Of a stretch of 64,000 nucleotides of DNA, positions 41,104 to 53,941 are shown piece by piece (positions within the stretch are counted from its first letter, which is position 1; each line of letters begins with the position of its first letter). The translations under genes were made by a program, and so were the position numbers. The notes under the pieces were generated by a model. That model was not told the origin of the DNA. It worked only from the letters and a program-made list of their open reading frames with translations, and did no database searches. The stretch lies in assembly GCA_963930655.1 (NCBI GenBank), contig OZ005603.1, positions 26,364,201-26,428,200 of the forward strand, in the 5' to 3' direction. The DNA is from Myrica gale (lineage: Eukaryota; Streptophyta; Magnoliopsida; Fagales; Myricaceae).

Positions 41104-43959
41104 CTACAGCATAAGCCTGGAAAAGTACTGCTCAAATTCTTGATCAATGGTTGGCTTCCTCGTGCCTGATTGAGCATCTGCAGACAAAATAAGGAAATTA
41201 TTTCTGAATATAGTAAATGATAAAATAAAAAACCCACCAATTATATCTAGAGAATAGCAATATCGATCTACGGAAGAAGATGGAATGTTCTGAGTTCCAC
41301 AAACGTGCACTTAGCAAGTAGGATAATATGTATTACACTTCAATCCTCGTAAATACACTTCCCATCTGATCCTAAATTACCTTGGTTTACAGTCCAGCTT
41401 CCGGATGAAAGAACATGCATATTTGGGTTAACCTCGTTAGAGTAGATAATATCTTCAAGTTCCTTTTCTATACACTGGTCAATGCTGTTGCTTCCATATT
41501 CTGAGCAAGTGTTATCCACTTGGTTACAGAATTCTAGGAGATGCTCCTCAAGATTCTGAAATTCTTGATAGGACGGACGCTTACTACCACTCAGACATAC
41601 CAGTTTGTCTTCGCTGGAACCAGAAGAGTAATCGGTATACCTGGGGCTATTGCGGTCAGAAACAGCAGAAGAAGTGGAAGGCCTATTGACTAGGTACGTT
41701 TTTGCATACTCTAGTTGGAGTTTAGCTTCACCATAGGCAGACAAGGCGGAGTCAGAAGCTTCAGCAAAACTATTGCTATCTTTCATTGATTCATGTACGG
41801 AATCATCATCCACGGCTGCTCCCTCTGTTTTTCCAGCTAATATATTTATAAATAAGTTCTCCACTTCAGGACTTTTGTCAAACAGAGAGACAGGTTCAGA
41901 AGCAAAGCTGCGATCCCAGCATTTATGCTTTGGTATAGGCAAACCCAATTGCTGTGCCTGTAATTTTCTTTTCTTGTTCAAGGCAAAAATGTTGCTCTCG
42001 AGCTCTTTATTGACAGAGAAGCTGGACCAGTATGGCAATAAGAAACAAGGAAAGAAGTGTTAGATCCCGAACCACGTTAAATTTGGTGTCTTTGTGTGTG
42101 CATGGTTCATTTCTGTGCTCAACAAGAATAAAGGCCAGCGAGTAGAGCTCTATGTCACACTAATTTAGTCAAAAGTTTAAGGCAATAGACACAAAACAGC
42201 CACCTTTCATCTTTGACAACTCAAATAAAGAGAGAAATATGAAGCCCAACATTTCTTAGTTGTCATGTAGATCCCCCATCTTTTGGTTTGGGAACCACAT
42301 AAAAAACACCACTCGAAATATCCAGTGAAAACAATCACCAAATATGTACCAAATGACACATGGACTCGAATCAATTGTGATGGTGTGTATTTCCAAGAGC
42401 TTCTAGTTAAAAGCACCATGAAGCTCATAGGTAGAGAATTTAGAGATGAACACGAATTTTAACAATGTCTGAACCAAAAATACAGAATTGAAAACGTTAT
42501 CTTCAGTCCATCTGGTCCCCCTGCAAGCCCCTTCACAGAAAAATAATTCTTCATCCCAATTTTCTGAGAAAAATTTAAATTAGATGTCATACTAGTAGAG
42601 AGTATGACCCATTTTAGTGGTACAACAAAAACCAGTTCCTCCTCTACCACTGTTAACCTAGTCAGTAAATTTTGTTGGACAGGTTACAGTTATACTTATC
42701 GAGAATGTGATCACCTTTTAATCGAACCATAAGCTTCTAAATATAAGAGAATTAAGTTCACAAAACTACATAAGCGGCCTGAACACCTTCTAATAATAAC
42801 TTCCACAGTGGTAGTCATTTGAAAGCGACGTGAACATGGATTTTTTTGTTTTCTCCCAAACATAAGACTGAATCATGCTTTTGTGTCATTGTTTGGGACC
42901 AACAGTGCGAGTAAGGAATTCTTACAGGGAAAATTCCCCGCCCCCCACAGGGCGGCAAAGCAAGAAACGGGTGCCTCACCAAAATTCTGTTTGCTGTTCA
43001 AGGATGACAATGGATGCTATAAGCCTTGCCATTTCTTGAAAAGTGTCTCTTGGACTCTGTTTTCGTTTAAGAGACAAAGGAAGAAACATCCATGCCCCAT
43101 ATATCTAGCAAGTGAGCCATCATAAAAATAAGGAAAATTTGTTTTTTAGTCCTTGAGTTTTACCTCCTTTTCATTTTTAGTCATGAATTTTAGTGGGTCA
43201 AAATTTTAGTCCTTGAACTTTCATCTTTATAAAGTTTAGTCTTTCCGTCAGTCTGCCGTCATACGCCGTCAGTCTGCCGTCATACGCCGTCAAAATTTGT
43301 ACCGGTCGACCCCTCACTTTTAACACATATACCAAGTCGACCGCTTCAATTTTCCTGACGTGTCAAAGAGGTCCGTTAATGGGACTGACGGCAGACTGAC
43401 AGAAGAACTAAATTTTACAAAGATGTAAGTTCAATGACTAAAATTTTGACCCACTAAAATTCATGACTAAAAATGAAAAGGAGGTAAAACTCAATGACTA
43501 AAAATCAAATTTCCCTAAAAATAACGACAGCTAGTTGGGCCCTCGCTGAAACACCCTAGGGAAGATAAGTATTGAATCTCATAAACTCATTTTCATAACT
43601 AAATGTGAAGAACATATGACAAGTAGTGGATCCAGTGACTTCTGCAGCATAATTACCTCCTTAACTCCATTGGTTACTACCTATCTAACAACATAGTCTG
43701 CATTGAACAAAACCAAACAAATTACAGAGTCCAAGTTGGCTACTTTCAGTTGATTTTTCAATGATACAGTCATATGATCAAGCTGCAATAGAATCGGAAA
43801 GCTGCAGTGACTCAAAACTATGCTCTGGCTTTAAGGCGAAAACAAAGAAAAAAAATTGCTTTAATGATCGAAAAGTCATATGAGTAAAAGAGGAAAAAAA
43901 TCTAGAGACCAGAAATCTAACCGGTTACTCTCAGATAGGTTTTCGTAAGTTTCGTTCAT
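41104..43959 (-). CDS. FHY1: FHY1/FHL-like phytochrome A nuclear import factor
   Basis: FHY1 and FHL carry light-activated phytochrome A into the nucleus, allowing far-red responses. Three exons: 43922-43959, 41381-42021 and 41104-41177; 753 nt, 250 residues, in phase with GT-AG introns. The start MNETYENLSESNR is followed by a basic nuclear signal NKKRKLQ (28-34), then LGLPIPKHKCW, which is the conserved FHY1 N-terminal block. The middle is acidic and Ser-rich (ASDSALSAYGEAKLQLEYAK). The C-terminus LSSGSW, then TRKPTIDQEFEQYFSRLML, is the phytochrome-A-binding tail of the family. The first intron is long (1.9 kb) and contains a MITE at 43132-43515. The first exon has only 38 coding bases, the start being supported by frame and donor. 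Confidence 0.85.
43132..43515. mobile_element. 384-bp long-arm MITE in FHY1 intron 1
   Basis: Long inverted arms: ggaaaatttgttttttag with ...gttttacctcc on the left and ggaggtaaaac... with ...aaaaatcaaatttccc on the right. A perfect 9-bp target duplication taaaaataa flanks it (43123-43131, 43516-43524), indicating a Mutator-type MITE. A gtctgccgtcatacgccgtc unit is tandemly repeated in the middle (about 43255-43290). Confidence 0.85.
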
Positions 43960-45539
43960 CTTGACCCAGAAACGGACAGTGAATCGCCGAGCTTCAGAGG
44001 TCAGCGGAGTCACTGAAATCCAGAGGAAGAGGCTCCTTGCTTCGAGGATATCCGAGAATAATAAAGCTCTTTCCCTCCATCCTGTCATCTTTCTATATAT
44101 GTCTCTTCCATTTTTCTTTTTACTTTTGCTCTGAGATAAACTCAAAGCGGCTTCGAAGAGCGTGGGCGTCAGTGCCGACACATACTCGCATACAGGCATT
44201 TGATATTTGTTTTCTTTTTTTTCCTCTTTTTCCATTCTTTACACCTCTCTGGATGGGCGCGTTAGTTCCGCAGATTCGGACAGAACCATCGGTCCGTCCA
44301 TCCCTCATCCACGTGAATTTGGAGCGAGGTCTGTTTGCTTCGTGGGTCCCACGAACTACAGAAACCCCCCATCCCTTGCGGCATGCGGGTGTCCAACCGG
44401 GTCGAACTGGGTCCGTGGATGACTCGCATTTTTAAGCACCGTGTTCTTCCCTAGTTCTCTCTCTTTCTGTGCCTCTCAAATTCAATTAGCCACTCGCCCA
44501 TACCTACCTAATGTTAGGGGTGAATAACGGACAAGTCGAAAATAGAATTTAACATTTTAATATTTGATCCATTAACTATCGGATGACCAAAATGAAGTAT
44601 GTTTTCCTTCTGACTTTTAGCGAACTTAGTGGAAGCGAACGCGAATAGCGGAATTCTGATAATATTTTGGGCCATATTTTTTTGCCAATTTAAGTATTTT
44701 TTTATAAAAATAAAGATGTTATTCATTTATCACAATTCACAAATATAAATATATCTGATATATTAGAAAAATTAAAATATACAACTCGATCTTCATAAGA
44801 ACATTTTGCAATTCATTACAAAAATCTCAATTATATAAATGAATACAACAAGTATACAAATGAAAATTTTTAGATGAGAAAATTTTGCAAAAAAACATAA
44901 GGAGAAAATTTAATCAAATTCACAACCATTAAACCATTAAACATGCATATTCACAACCATTAAACCACTGCAAAATGACATAAGGATTCTATGCACTGCA
45001 AAATAATATAGTTATAACTAGATTTGTTAAGTTGTTTCATAGCCATTAAACCATTAATCAGTTGTTATCTACAAAATTTAATCAGTTATCTACAAGCAAA
45101 TTCACAACCATTACCACCAAACTAGGCCACTAAACATATGTAAAATATATGCAATATACAAGCAGATTCACAATCAGATTTTGAACCATTATCTACAAGT
45201 AGATTCACAACCATTCAATCGAACCAGACCACTAAACATATGCAAAATCTATGCTAGAACAGATCTACAATCACTAATAGTCACATTCATACTACTTTTT
45301 CTAAAATCACTTAAGTTGCTGGGAGAATAGTTGAAAGTTGTTACTTCCACACAGATCAGGTACTATAGTACACTACTACAAATTCAAACATTTGGTTGAA
45401 TTAAAAATGTAAATGTACTGCGAAACTGGAAAGCATATTGCAGCCTTTTATGTTCGTTACAATGCATTGATTCACTACGCTGGAACTGCCCCCTGATTCA
45501 CAACAGATTCACAATAGAGAGAACAAATTTGTTAAAATA

Positions 45540-45795
45540 GAAGAGAGAGAAAGAGATATAGTGATGGAGACAGAGAGACCAAAAGATAGAGAGAGAGTCA
45601 GAGACAGAGATAAAGAGAAAGTCAGAGAAAGAGAGAGAGAGAGAGAGAGAGACAAAGACATAGAGAGAGAGAGACATACAACGAGCATCGAGCAGCAGGT
45701 TAGCAGGTGGTAGCAGAGGTTGAAGGAGCTCAGACTGAGAGAGATTGAGAGTAAGAGAAGAGAGAGAGAGAGATTGAGAGTAAGAGAAGAGAGAT
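45540..45795. repeat. GA-rich low-complexity tract
   Basis: Long GAGA runs (for example 45630-45652) and a repeated gagattgagagtaagagaag unit. It gives Ser/Leu-rich frames on the minus strand that should not be read as protein. Confidence 0.85.
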
Positions 45796-45929
45796 AGGGG
45801 GACTATGCGAAGGAGATGGGGGACTTCGGAGGGGGGGAGAGTTAGAGACTTAGGGTTTTGAAAAAAACCGTGGATCAAAACCCACGTTTTGATCCACGGT
45901 ATATATATATATATATATATTATTTCACC

Positions 45930-47290
45930 ATAAGTATAAGAATCATACAAAATAACACCTTCTTCATTGGCTAAATTAATACGAACTTTTTGAGCAAAAT
46001 AATATGGTAAGCCAGCAATAAGTTTTTCTTTCCAATAGGCTTGATTGCAATCAGTCCGTAATAAAACTTTAAACAAAAATACATCTTTATACCAGCGAAA
46101 ATCAGCCATAGTTGGACATTTTAAATTTAAAAGAAAATCAGAAGCCCTTTCACGATAAACATCAGGAGAACCAACAAAATTTCTTGTAATAGTATAAAGC
46201 AAAGTATTTACAACATCTGGAATAGTTTGGTTATTTTCATAAATAATATTTTATTCTCATCTTTTTTAACAGCATTTGTTACGGCAGTTCGTGCTTCTTC
46301 TGTAAGATATTTATCCCACCAATTTTTTAGTTGACCAGTAAATCCAGAAATTAAACAATTAGCAGCTTCTTGTTCGGTTTTGTGACTATTACGTAGTACA
46401 TTTGCATACATGACCATTTCATTCATGATATTAAGAATTTCATATTCAGCAATTCCATCAATATTCCATTCATATAAATTATCAGCAGAAAAAACAGAAG
46501 TATTTGTTAAATGTCTTTCTTCATATTGTAAATCTGGAGGAGTAGGTCTTGGATAATAATTTCGTTGATTTAAATTATAATATTTATTATTATTATTCTT
46601 CTTAGTATGATGTATTTTATTGATATTTAAATCTTCTTGAAATTGTTTTTCTAGATCATTAATATCTTGAGTTTCAACAGATTCTTGATCATCATCAGAA
46701 GAGTCGTCTGATATTGAAGAAGAATTTGATTGATTTAACACTTGTAATTTAGATGATGAGGGTTTTTTTATTATTATCAATCAAAGACAATTTTGCGAGC
46801 ATTTCATTTATTTTATCTAATTTTTCGGTGTTTGAATCAACTGGTTTCATGGGAGACATTTTGGGTAAAGCATAAGGAATAAACATTGGTTGTTTTGCAG
46901 ATTCGATTGGAAGATTTGTTACTCATTTTTTATTTTACCCTGTAAAAATTCACGAGTTAGAAAATCAGGAACATAATTTTGAGAACCTTTTATATATTCA
47001 ATATCAAAATCAAAAACAGATAAAATACCTTGTCATCGGGCAAACAAATGTTTAGAAGCAAGATTTTTAACATCTTTCATCAAAATATCTTTGGCAGAAT
47101 GACAATCAACACGAATTAAAAAAGCTTGATTTAATAAATCGTCTTGAAATTTAGAAACACAAAGTACTATTGCCAGAACTTCTTGCTTTACAGTACTATA
47201 CTTTTGCTGCGTGATATTCCATGCATGAGAATGATATCGTATTATTTGTTCATTATCATCAAGATGCATACACACACACACACATATATA
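45930..47290 (-). pseudogene. Broken pararetrovirus/retroelement polyprotein fragment
   Basis: On the minus strand the order is an RNase H-like segment (47281-47033: RYHSHAWNITQQKYSTVKQE, FLIRVDCHSAKDIL), a short linker, then a coat/gag-like domain (46780-45940: YEWNIDGIAEYEILNIMNEM, FTGQLKNWWDKYLTEEA, then CPTMADFRWYKDVFL and LPYYFAQKVRINLANEEG). These motifs match polyproteins of caulimovirid-like endogenous pararetroviruses or related plant retroelements, from memory; which cannot be settled here. There are stop codons (one just after the RNase H segment), a frame break near 46205 and no reverse transcriptase or movement protein, so it is an old dead remnant. It lies inside hAT-like element B. 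Confidence 0.7.
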
Positions 47291-47719
47291 TGTATAAAAT
47301 AAAACAACGAAATGACATCATTCTATGTAAGATAAAACATCGTCGTTTTAATATTGTTTTTTTTTAAATAAAAAATAAGCGGAACCGATTTTCCGTTGAA
47401 CTGGCGGAAACTTCCGCTTCCAGTAGAGCTCCAAAGTCACCTCTGATTCCGGTTCCTGGAATCTACGGACCTCAGCTTCCCGGAACCGGAGTCGGAGTTC
47501 CGCTGGTGGCCGGATCGGACTTACACCCCTACTTAATGCCGATGCACTTTCAAAGCTACAGCTACTCCCCCATGACTCTTATACACCTAACCATCATGGT
47601 GGAGTTACAGAGTAGTGGAAGAATAAAATATAGTAAGCTTCATATTTATGAACAAAAATTACTCGGCCTCCATCGAGTTCTAATTTGTTTTATTATACCC
47701 TGCATATATTTTTTGAAAA

Positions 47720-48113
47720 GGGATAAATACACTTTACCCCCTTGTCTTTGGGGTCATTTACACTTTGCACCCCGATGTTTTATTTTTGATACATTGGACC
47801 CATTATCTTAACATTTTTTCAATCTGGACCCCATACCCGATTTGACCTTCTAAATTGACAAATTCCGTTAAAATTTTACACATTACCCCCTTATCTTTGG
47901 GGGTATGTACACATTGCTCCCCTTATCTTTAGAGACATTTACACATTGCACCACACGTTTTAACGGAATCCGTCTAAATTAACGGCCAAATCGAGTACGA
48001 GGTCCAGATTGCAAAAAATGTGGAAGATAATGGGTCCAATGTATCAAAAATAAAACATCGGGGTGCAAAGTGTAAATGACCCCAAAGACAAGGGGGCAAA
48101 GTGTATTTATCCC
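47720..48113. mobile_element. 394-bp long-arm MITE
   Basis: The left arm gggataaatacactttaccc with ...tcatttacactttgcaccccg is the reverse complement of the right arm cggggtgcaaagtgtaaatg with ...gtgtatttatccc. Flanks ttttgaaaa (47711-47719) and ttttaaaaa (48114-48122) match 8/9, a Mutator-type target duplication. The middle holds extra copies of the ccccttatctttgggg motif. Confidence 0.8.
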
Positions 48114-48122
48114 TTTTAAAAA

Positions 48123-50322
48123 AAACATCAATCACCATCTCCATTAGATGTGACTGTTAAGTCACACGAAAAAAATATTAAAATGCTTCTCCAAGTGTTC
48201 GCAGAACTCTGAGGCGCTTCATGCACAAGATAGAGGGAGCTGTGGTGGTAGAGAAAGAGGAGACGATGACCCTCGTGGAGGAAGAGAGGTTGCGCACCGA
48301 GACGTGCGTGAAGCTACCACACCGTTGGAACGATTACGGACATGTCGAGCATGGAGATCTGGGGCTGCTAAAGCAAGCTGTAGGGCACGTGTTCTCATTG
48401 GAGCAATAGATCTTATGCATCTTAACATCTCTCCAAAGAACAACATCCCACCGAAGGGGATGGAGAAGCAAATTATTTGCCGAGAAAAAGTCTCGAGCGA
48501 GCTAGCTAGAGGAGGGAGCGAAGCACACAAAAGGGGGCGACAGCTAGGGTTTTGTTTCTATCTAGAGAGAAGGCATTGCCTTTATCTCAAGATACGGGTT
48601 GAAAGTTGTGTCATGTATAGGTAGAACTCTTTTTTTGTTTTTGTTTTTTCTTCTTCTTAAGTATGAGTACAACTCAAATAGAAAAGAAGACAAGTATTAA
48701 AAAAACAAAAGGCAAATGTAGGATTTGTATTCAAGGCATTCATGTTGCTCGTCTTTCATTAATTAGATTTCTTACTATTGACTAGGGGGAAGTTTAAAAT
48801 AACTCCATTCTCCTTTAAAGTATCATAAAGAGTTTTCATAGATAAGTGTCCTTTTTAAGAAAATCTAGAACAGCTCCAACGTTTAAATAAGTTTTGATTC
48901 AAGGATGTAACGTGCTAGACCTTTCAAAATTCAAGAATAAAAATGTCTTAAAATTCAAAATTTATAGTGCAATATGCCAAACCTCCCAAAGTTAAAGAGT
49001 AAACAGTGTATTTATCAACTTACGCAAATATCATAATTTCTTACTCAATAAGTCGGCATTCATCTTATTAAATGTCTATTTTAGGAGTTTTGTTATTGTT
49101 CTTGCTTTCAATTAAGTTCCATGATTACTCTTCTACACCAAAATCTTCCTCCTTTGTATTGAATGAGAAGAACCAATCTTCCTCCTTTCAATTGAATGAA
49201 AATCTTCTGCAATTTTCTGTTCGAATTACACGGTACAATTTGGAAACAAATAGATATGGACACCAATGTAGAGTACATGCTACTCGAAACTTTAAATGAA
49301 CATCATTACCTAATATTATAGGATCTACATACTGTGTTTATTTTTCTTTAAATTACATCGTACAATTCGGACAAGAAATTACATAATATTATCACAATTT
49401 CCATAGGACTTGTAAATGTAATGCCAAATAATCCCCCTTCAACTACTAATCACTTCTTTCAAGGTTATTCCCGTCAACAAGTTTAAATGAACTACACTTT
49501 GCATCCGTAACTGAGTCTACACTGTAAACATATTTCTATATCTTTATGGTATTGTGGCATATTTCTTTTCCACCTGCAATAGAAAAAGAACATTTTGGGT
49601 GCACAAGGGTCCCTCAAGTGATATCTCCTTGCATTTGCTGAAAAACGTGGTCTGGAGGTGGGCATCTAGGTAACCATTGCCAACAATTGTGGACTGCCAC
49701 GAGTTCGGTTTCCCCATTGGATAACAAACCAGCTGAATGAACCACCGGAAACGAAGTCACGGAGAACAAAGAATGCATTGAAATGAAGTAACACAATTTT
49801 GTAAGTTACAAGGAATATTACAACTCGAACTTGCCTGGATATCACACTCATTTTGCGGAGACAAACGTCTCCTGACATGAAAGTTTGGTTGGTAAACCCG
49901 GACTCAGATCCCACTTTATACAAACTTCCTATACGTGTCAGATGAAAATTGTTCTAAAACCTAAATGATCCACAGATTACATAAAAAAAAAAAGTGGTGT
50001 TAGGGGCAAGGGGAAGAAGAAAAAAGAAAAGGAAAAACCTAAAGGCCTGGCTATTAACAAGGGCTATCATACTCGGATCCTCCCAGAAAATCACCTCCCA
50101 AACGGCTTTCACATATCGCACACTGGCTATTGTGGGTGAGAAATTAATCGAGGTGCTTTCCTACGTCCCGAACTACCCCAAGCAGAAAGTCTACCTGCTG
50201 GAACAGTTGCAAGCAACACAAAGTCCTCATCCCAAGATCAGCAGTTATCCACCCCTTTAATGTTCAACGGTTAGAAGTTCTGATATTGAGCAGTAAAATG
50301 CCAAAACCAACCATCAATCACG
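48123..50322. other. Intergenic and PAT16 3' region, no other gene recognised
   Basis: A 48190-48620 block has open frames on both strands (103 residues on the minus strand, starting MCASLPPLASS) without a known domain, and could be a decayed gene piece. 48630-49560 is AT-rich. 49560-50322 probably contains the PAT16-type 3' UTR on the minus strand. Confidence 0.4.
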
Positions 50323-53300
50323 TTATTTAGATGTTGATGCACCAGTTAAATCATCATAGGCAGTCCGGAAGCGAAGACCAGAACCAATATGTCTCGTTAT
50401 GGGGCATAACCAGCTCAGAACATTTGGACCCAGAACCTGAAACGGTCAAAGAAAACAGTTCATGTGGCAGGCATGGAGAATAAGACCGGAGTCCATAGAT
50501 AAATAAATAAACACATGTAGCACAGTTTTGCATCCAATTTGCACTCTGTACTACAAAAGAAAAAACGTTGTTGACATGAGAGAGACACCGACCCATTGTA
50601 CACAATTCTCTGATCCCCGCAGGATCCATGGAATTACAGGCCAATCTGGTCTAGCTAAATTGCATAAAACAATGAAGGAACAAATGACCATATCAAAATT
50701 GTGATTGTGTATGAACGCCACCAGTGCTTCAGTCCGAATTGGCCTGCAGCCTGCTAGATGAACATAGTGCCAAAACAGAACAAACATAAACAAACTCCAG
50801 TAGACACTACCGCAATGCAAAATAGTCAAGCTAAAAGCTAAAATCTGAAGAAACTTCTCAAATTTGTCGACACCACCTAAATGTCTCTCTTGACTAAAAG
50901 GAGATGAAGGGGCAATAATCAGTGTGGCTGAGAAGAAGCCATAAACTTAGGGCTGTAAGCCCAATAGTGAAACTTCCCAGCATTTGTCAAGGGCATATTT
51001 AAGAAAAACGAAAGGATGCATGCCAATTATTACTGCATGGAACGGCACCTCTTCCCAACTAAGAATGACATAGAGGACATGTCAAGATCCATCTGGGTGC
51101 ATGACATGAGAATAAAATTGGGGGGGGGGGTGATTATTCTTACTGTTGTCAGGTTTTCAAAGGCACCAACATCATATGGATGTTTATAGACATTCCCTCC
51201 TTTCTCTGCCAGCCACATAGCTCTAACTCCTTCATGGAACTGCCAGAAACAAAAATAAACAGTTCCCCTCAGATTGGCAATCAAACGTCAAAGTCATAAA
51301 CTAACCAAATCTGTTGATTTTTAATAACCTCAATTGTGGTCTTGTTATGCAAAATGAGGTAGATATGCCAACCTAAAAGGATGCTTAGTGCCACACATAA
51401 TGGAACTAGCAACAGCCCAGAAATGACCTGTAAAATAGTAAGGAAGAGCAAAATGACTAATATGATAAATTGTAATTTAACCAAACAGATCTTATAAATA
51501 ATCGTTTACATATGCAGTTCTGAAAGAGTCTCCACTTGGCTGCTCATCTTTTGGGGAATCGATGGTTAGACTGCCCACAAGTAAGACCTGAAAGTTTTAT
51601 GAAGGAAAGGAAAAGAAAAGGCGGGGGGGGGGGGGGGGGGGGAGTTCGAAGAAAACGGAAAGTAACGGTTCTTGAAAATTTAATGAAAACTGACAATGTT
51701 AATAAATGGCACTAGCCAGGCAGTTAATGCATACTGTAATAAAATAAAGAAGAGAAGCTTTGAATAAAATAGACATACCAGGGCATAGAAGCATGCAATA
51801 ACAGCATACAGGACGAAAACGAAGAACACCTTGTAGTTTGCATGCCCAACGCAATTATGTATCCAAATGCAATGGTGATCCTTTACAATCAAGAGGCATT
51901 ACTTTAGCAAATTACGCAGGACATTTGACATAATGCATGAATGATAACAGAGATCATGCATACCATTCGCAAAACACATCTTCTACAAACCCGGCAATGA
52001 TGCGCACGGGGAGGCTTAAAATGAGAACACTTTTGGCAATATCTCAAATCCCCGCCCTGCAAAAACATTCCATAAAAGAGTCACATGTAGCAGCCCACGC
52101 TCAAGGTTTTCATATTATAGAAAACTGCTTTCTTTTAAATATCATAGCAAGAACTATATCAATTCTTGATGCACATGAAAACTCACATGAATCTCTTCTT
52201 AAATTTGCTAGAGGACCTCTGAGAACCTAGAAATTCCACAGAATTCGGATTCTCTGTTTTCCATAGAACTGAAAAGTAACTGAATCTGCCTAGAAAAAAT
52301 AAAGAAGAGAAACTAGCCCAATCTTCAAGGAATCCACCAGAAAATGATATCTTAGCTCGGCCAAATACCAATCTATGAGACCCTTGGAGTTTATTCTCCC
52401 GCTGCAAGGGTTATGTACCACACTGCAAACTTTATTCAGCAGATATCTATGATGCAAATGAGTATATGTGGAACCAAAACCCATGTCCAGTGAGACACCA
52501 CAATGGAAAACCATAAATCGACATCAAAATGAAACTTGGGAATTGAAGAATAGGCAGTTAAGCAAAACCCAACCTAGGGATTCAAAATTGAAGTATGCTA
52601 CCTAGAGAAAGCTACTCTTTTTAAACACAAGTAATTAGGATTAGCATCGTGAAAAAAATTCCAAACATCTTGAGACAATTGTGTGAAAAAGGATTGGCCT
52701 CCCATTGATTGCAAGTCTTCATTGACTTCTGTGCATGTAAAAAATATATTGTCTGGTGACAACTTTAGTTGGAGCATACAGTTGGCATGATGATTTGAAC
52801 ACAATTTGCAGATGGTCCACACTTGACACTGTAAATTGGCTGAATATGGATCACAATTATAAACCCTCTCCACAAGAGATAAGTCGGATTCACTTGATGA
52901 ATACCAACAGTTTTGAGGGCCAGCTGAAACATCCTTCGTAGTTAAGATTTACGTGAAGAATTAACATTATGCCCAATGGACTTAATTCCCGCTTCTGAGC
53001 ACTCGATTTGAAAATGGAAACAAGAACAGTAAGACAACACAACTGTCACCCAGACATGACAAAAATGACAATAGAAGTATTAAAAGTAGCAACACCTGTC
53101 CATCAAATTTTAAAAAGTAACTATACACATTGCCTTGCCTCAGAGCATGGAAGGGCAATTCGACGGTTGCAAACTAGGGAAATTACATATCAGACCCTCA
53201 AGACAGGTTAGCCTACATGGGATAAAATTCCCCCATATGATTCTACGTACTTTGTGTCCTCCAAGATATTCTGATGTTACAACTCGTTTCCTTTAGTTCA

Positions 53301-53941
53301 TAGATTTGAATGATTTCATTTAACTACTCCCGGGTCTGAATCATCTTCCTCCTTGTATTATAATTTCGTATCCGTCAAAATTTCATCAGAAAAGTAATTG
53401 ATTATAACTCAATGACAATTACCACATTTTCTTCTAAAAGGTAGCGTGGGTTCAGGAAGCTTATTACAAAGTGTCAGTACATCAGGAACTAACAAATCAA
53501 TCCGAAACGCAGCAAGAAATTACTAAATCAAAATCACATTTGAGGTAATTACTGGCAATAATGATATAAACTACCAAATTATTCACATAATTGATTAAAG
53601 TAATATATAAAGTCGCAAGATTTTGCCAAAGAAATCCTAGATCACTATGAAGCTAAAAAAGACAATACCTTGCGCTTGATCTCGTGGACAGGGTTTTCGG
53701 CGTCTTCGATGTCTGGAGAGTAGGTGGAGGGAACCGACCCCGGATCCGTGAAGACAGAAATGGCGTAGGTGAAGATGCACATGATGGCGACAGCCGTGAA
53801 AACGACGGCGTTGAAGATTCCGGGGGAGGACATGAGGCCGAACCACCGTTCTATGAATATGAAAACTGTTGAGAAGTAAATGTAGACGATTGCGGAAACG
53901 ACAACAGTTACGGGTAGAGAGAAGCTGAAGCCCCGCTTCAT
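50323..53941 (-). CDS. PAT16: Protein S-acyltransferase (DHHC), PAT16-like
   Basis: Integral membrane enzyme that transfers palmitate from acyl-CoA to cysteines of target proteins, probably in endomembranes. Seven exons: 53669-53941, 51964-52056, 51779-51880, 51510-51587, 51329-51427, 51144-51239 and 50323-50436; 855 nt, 284 residues, as for Arabidopsis PAT16 (about 286). The start [20 protein letters not shown] runs into the first membrane segment; the second is [19 protein letters not shown]. The Cys-rich domain [19 protein letters not shown] is in exon 2 and the catalytic DHHC (residues 123-126), followed by [16 protein letters not shown], starts exon 3. Later membrane segments are in exons 3-5. 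The TTxE motif appears as NKTTIE. Intron 1 is long (1.6 kb). A 20-G tract lies in intron 3. Confidence 0.92.
51623..51642. repeat. Poly-G tract in PAT16 intron 3
   Basis: Twenty consecutive G residues between exons 4 and 3 of the acyltransferase gene, next to a purine-rich stretch. On the transcribed RNA it is a C tract just upstream of exon 4. Its exact length could be a sequencing artefact. Confidence 0.85.

Larger units (their letters stand above)
44515..47531. mobile_element. hAT-like element B containing retroelement sequence
   Basis: Starts taggggtgaataacgg and ends cttacacccctA. Flanks cctaatgt (44507-44514) and cttaatgc (47532-47539) match 6/8. The first ~150 bp and last ~170 bp match element A (1668-3525), as does a palindrome (45867-45900). 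Between the shared ends lies a GA-rich block (45540-45790) and 1.3 kb of retroelement polyprotein (45930-47290, minus). It is therefore a composite: a hAT-family element into which a retroelement segment was captured or inserted. Confidence 0.7.

Noticed and set aside
45498-45920. Ser/Leu-rich extension of the retroelement frame
   Set aside because: This is the GA-rich tract read backwards, outside the recognisable polyprotein homology.
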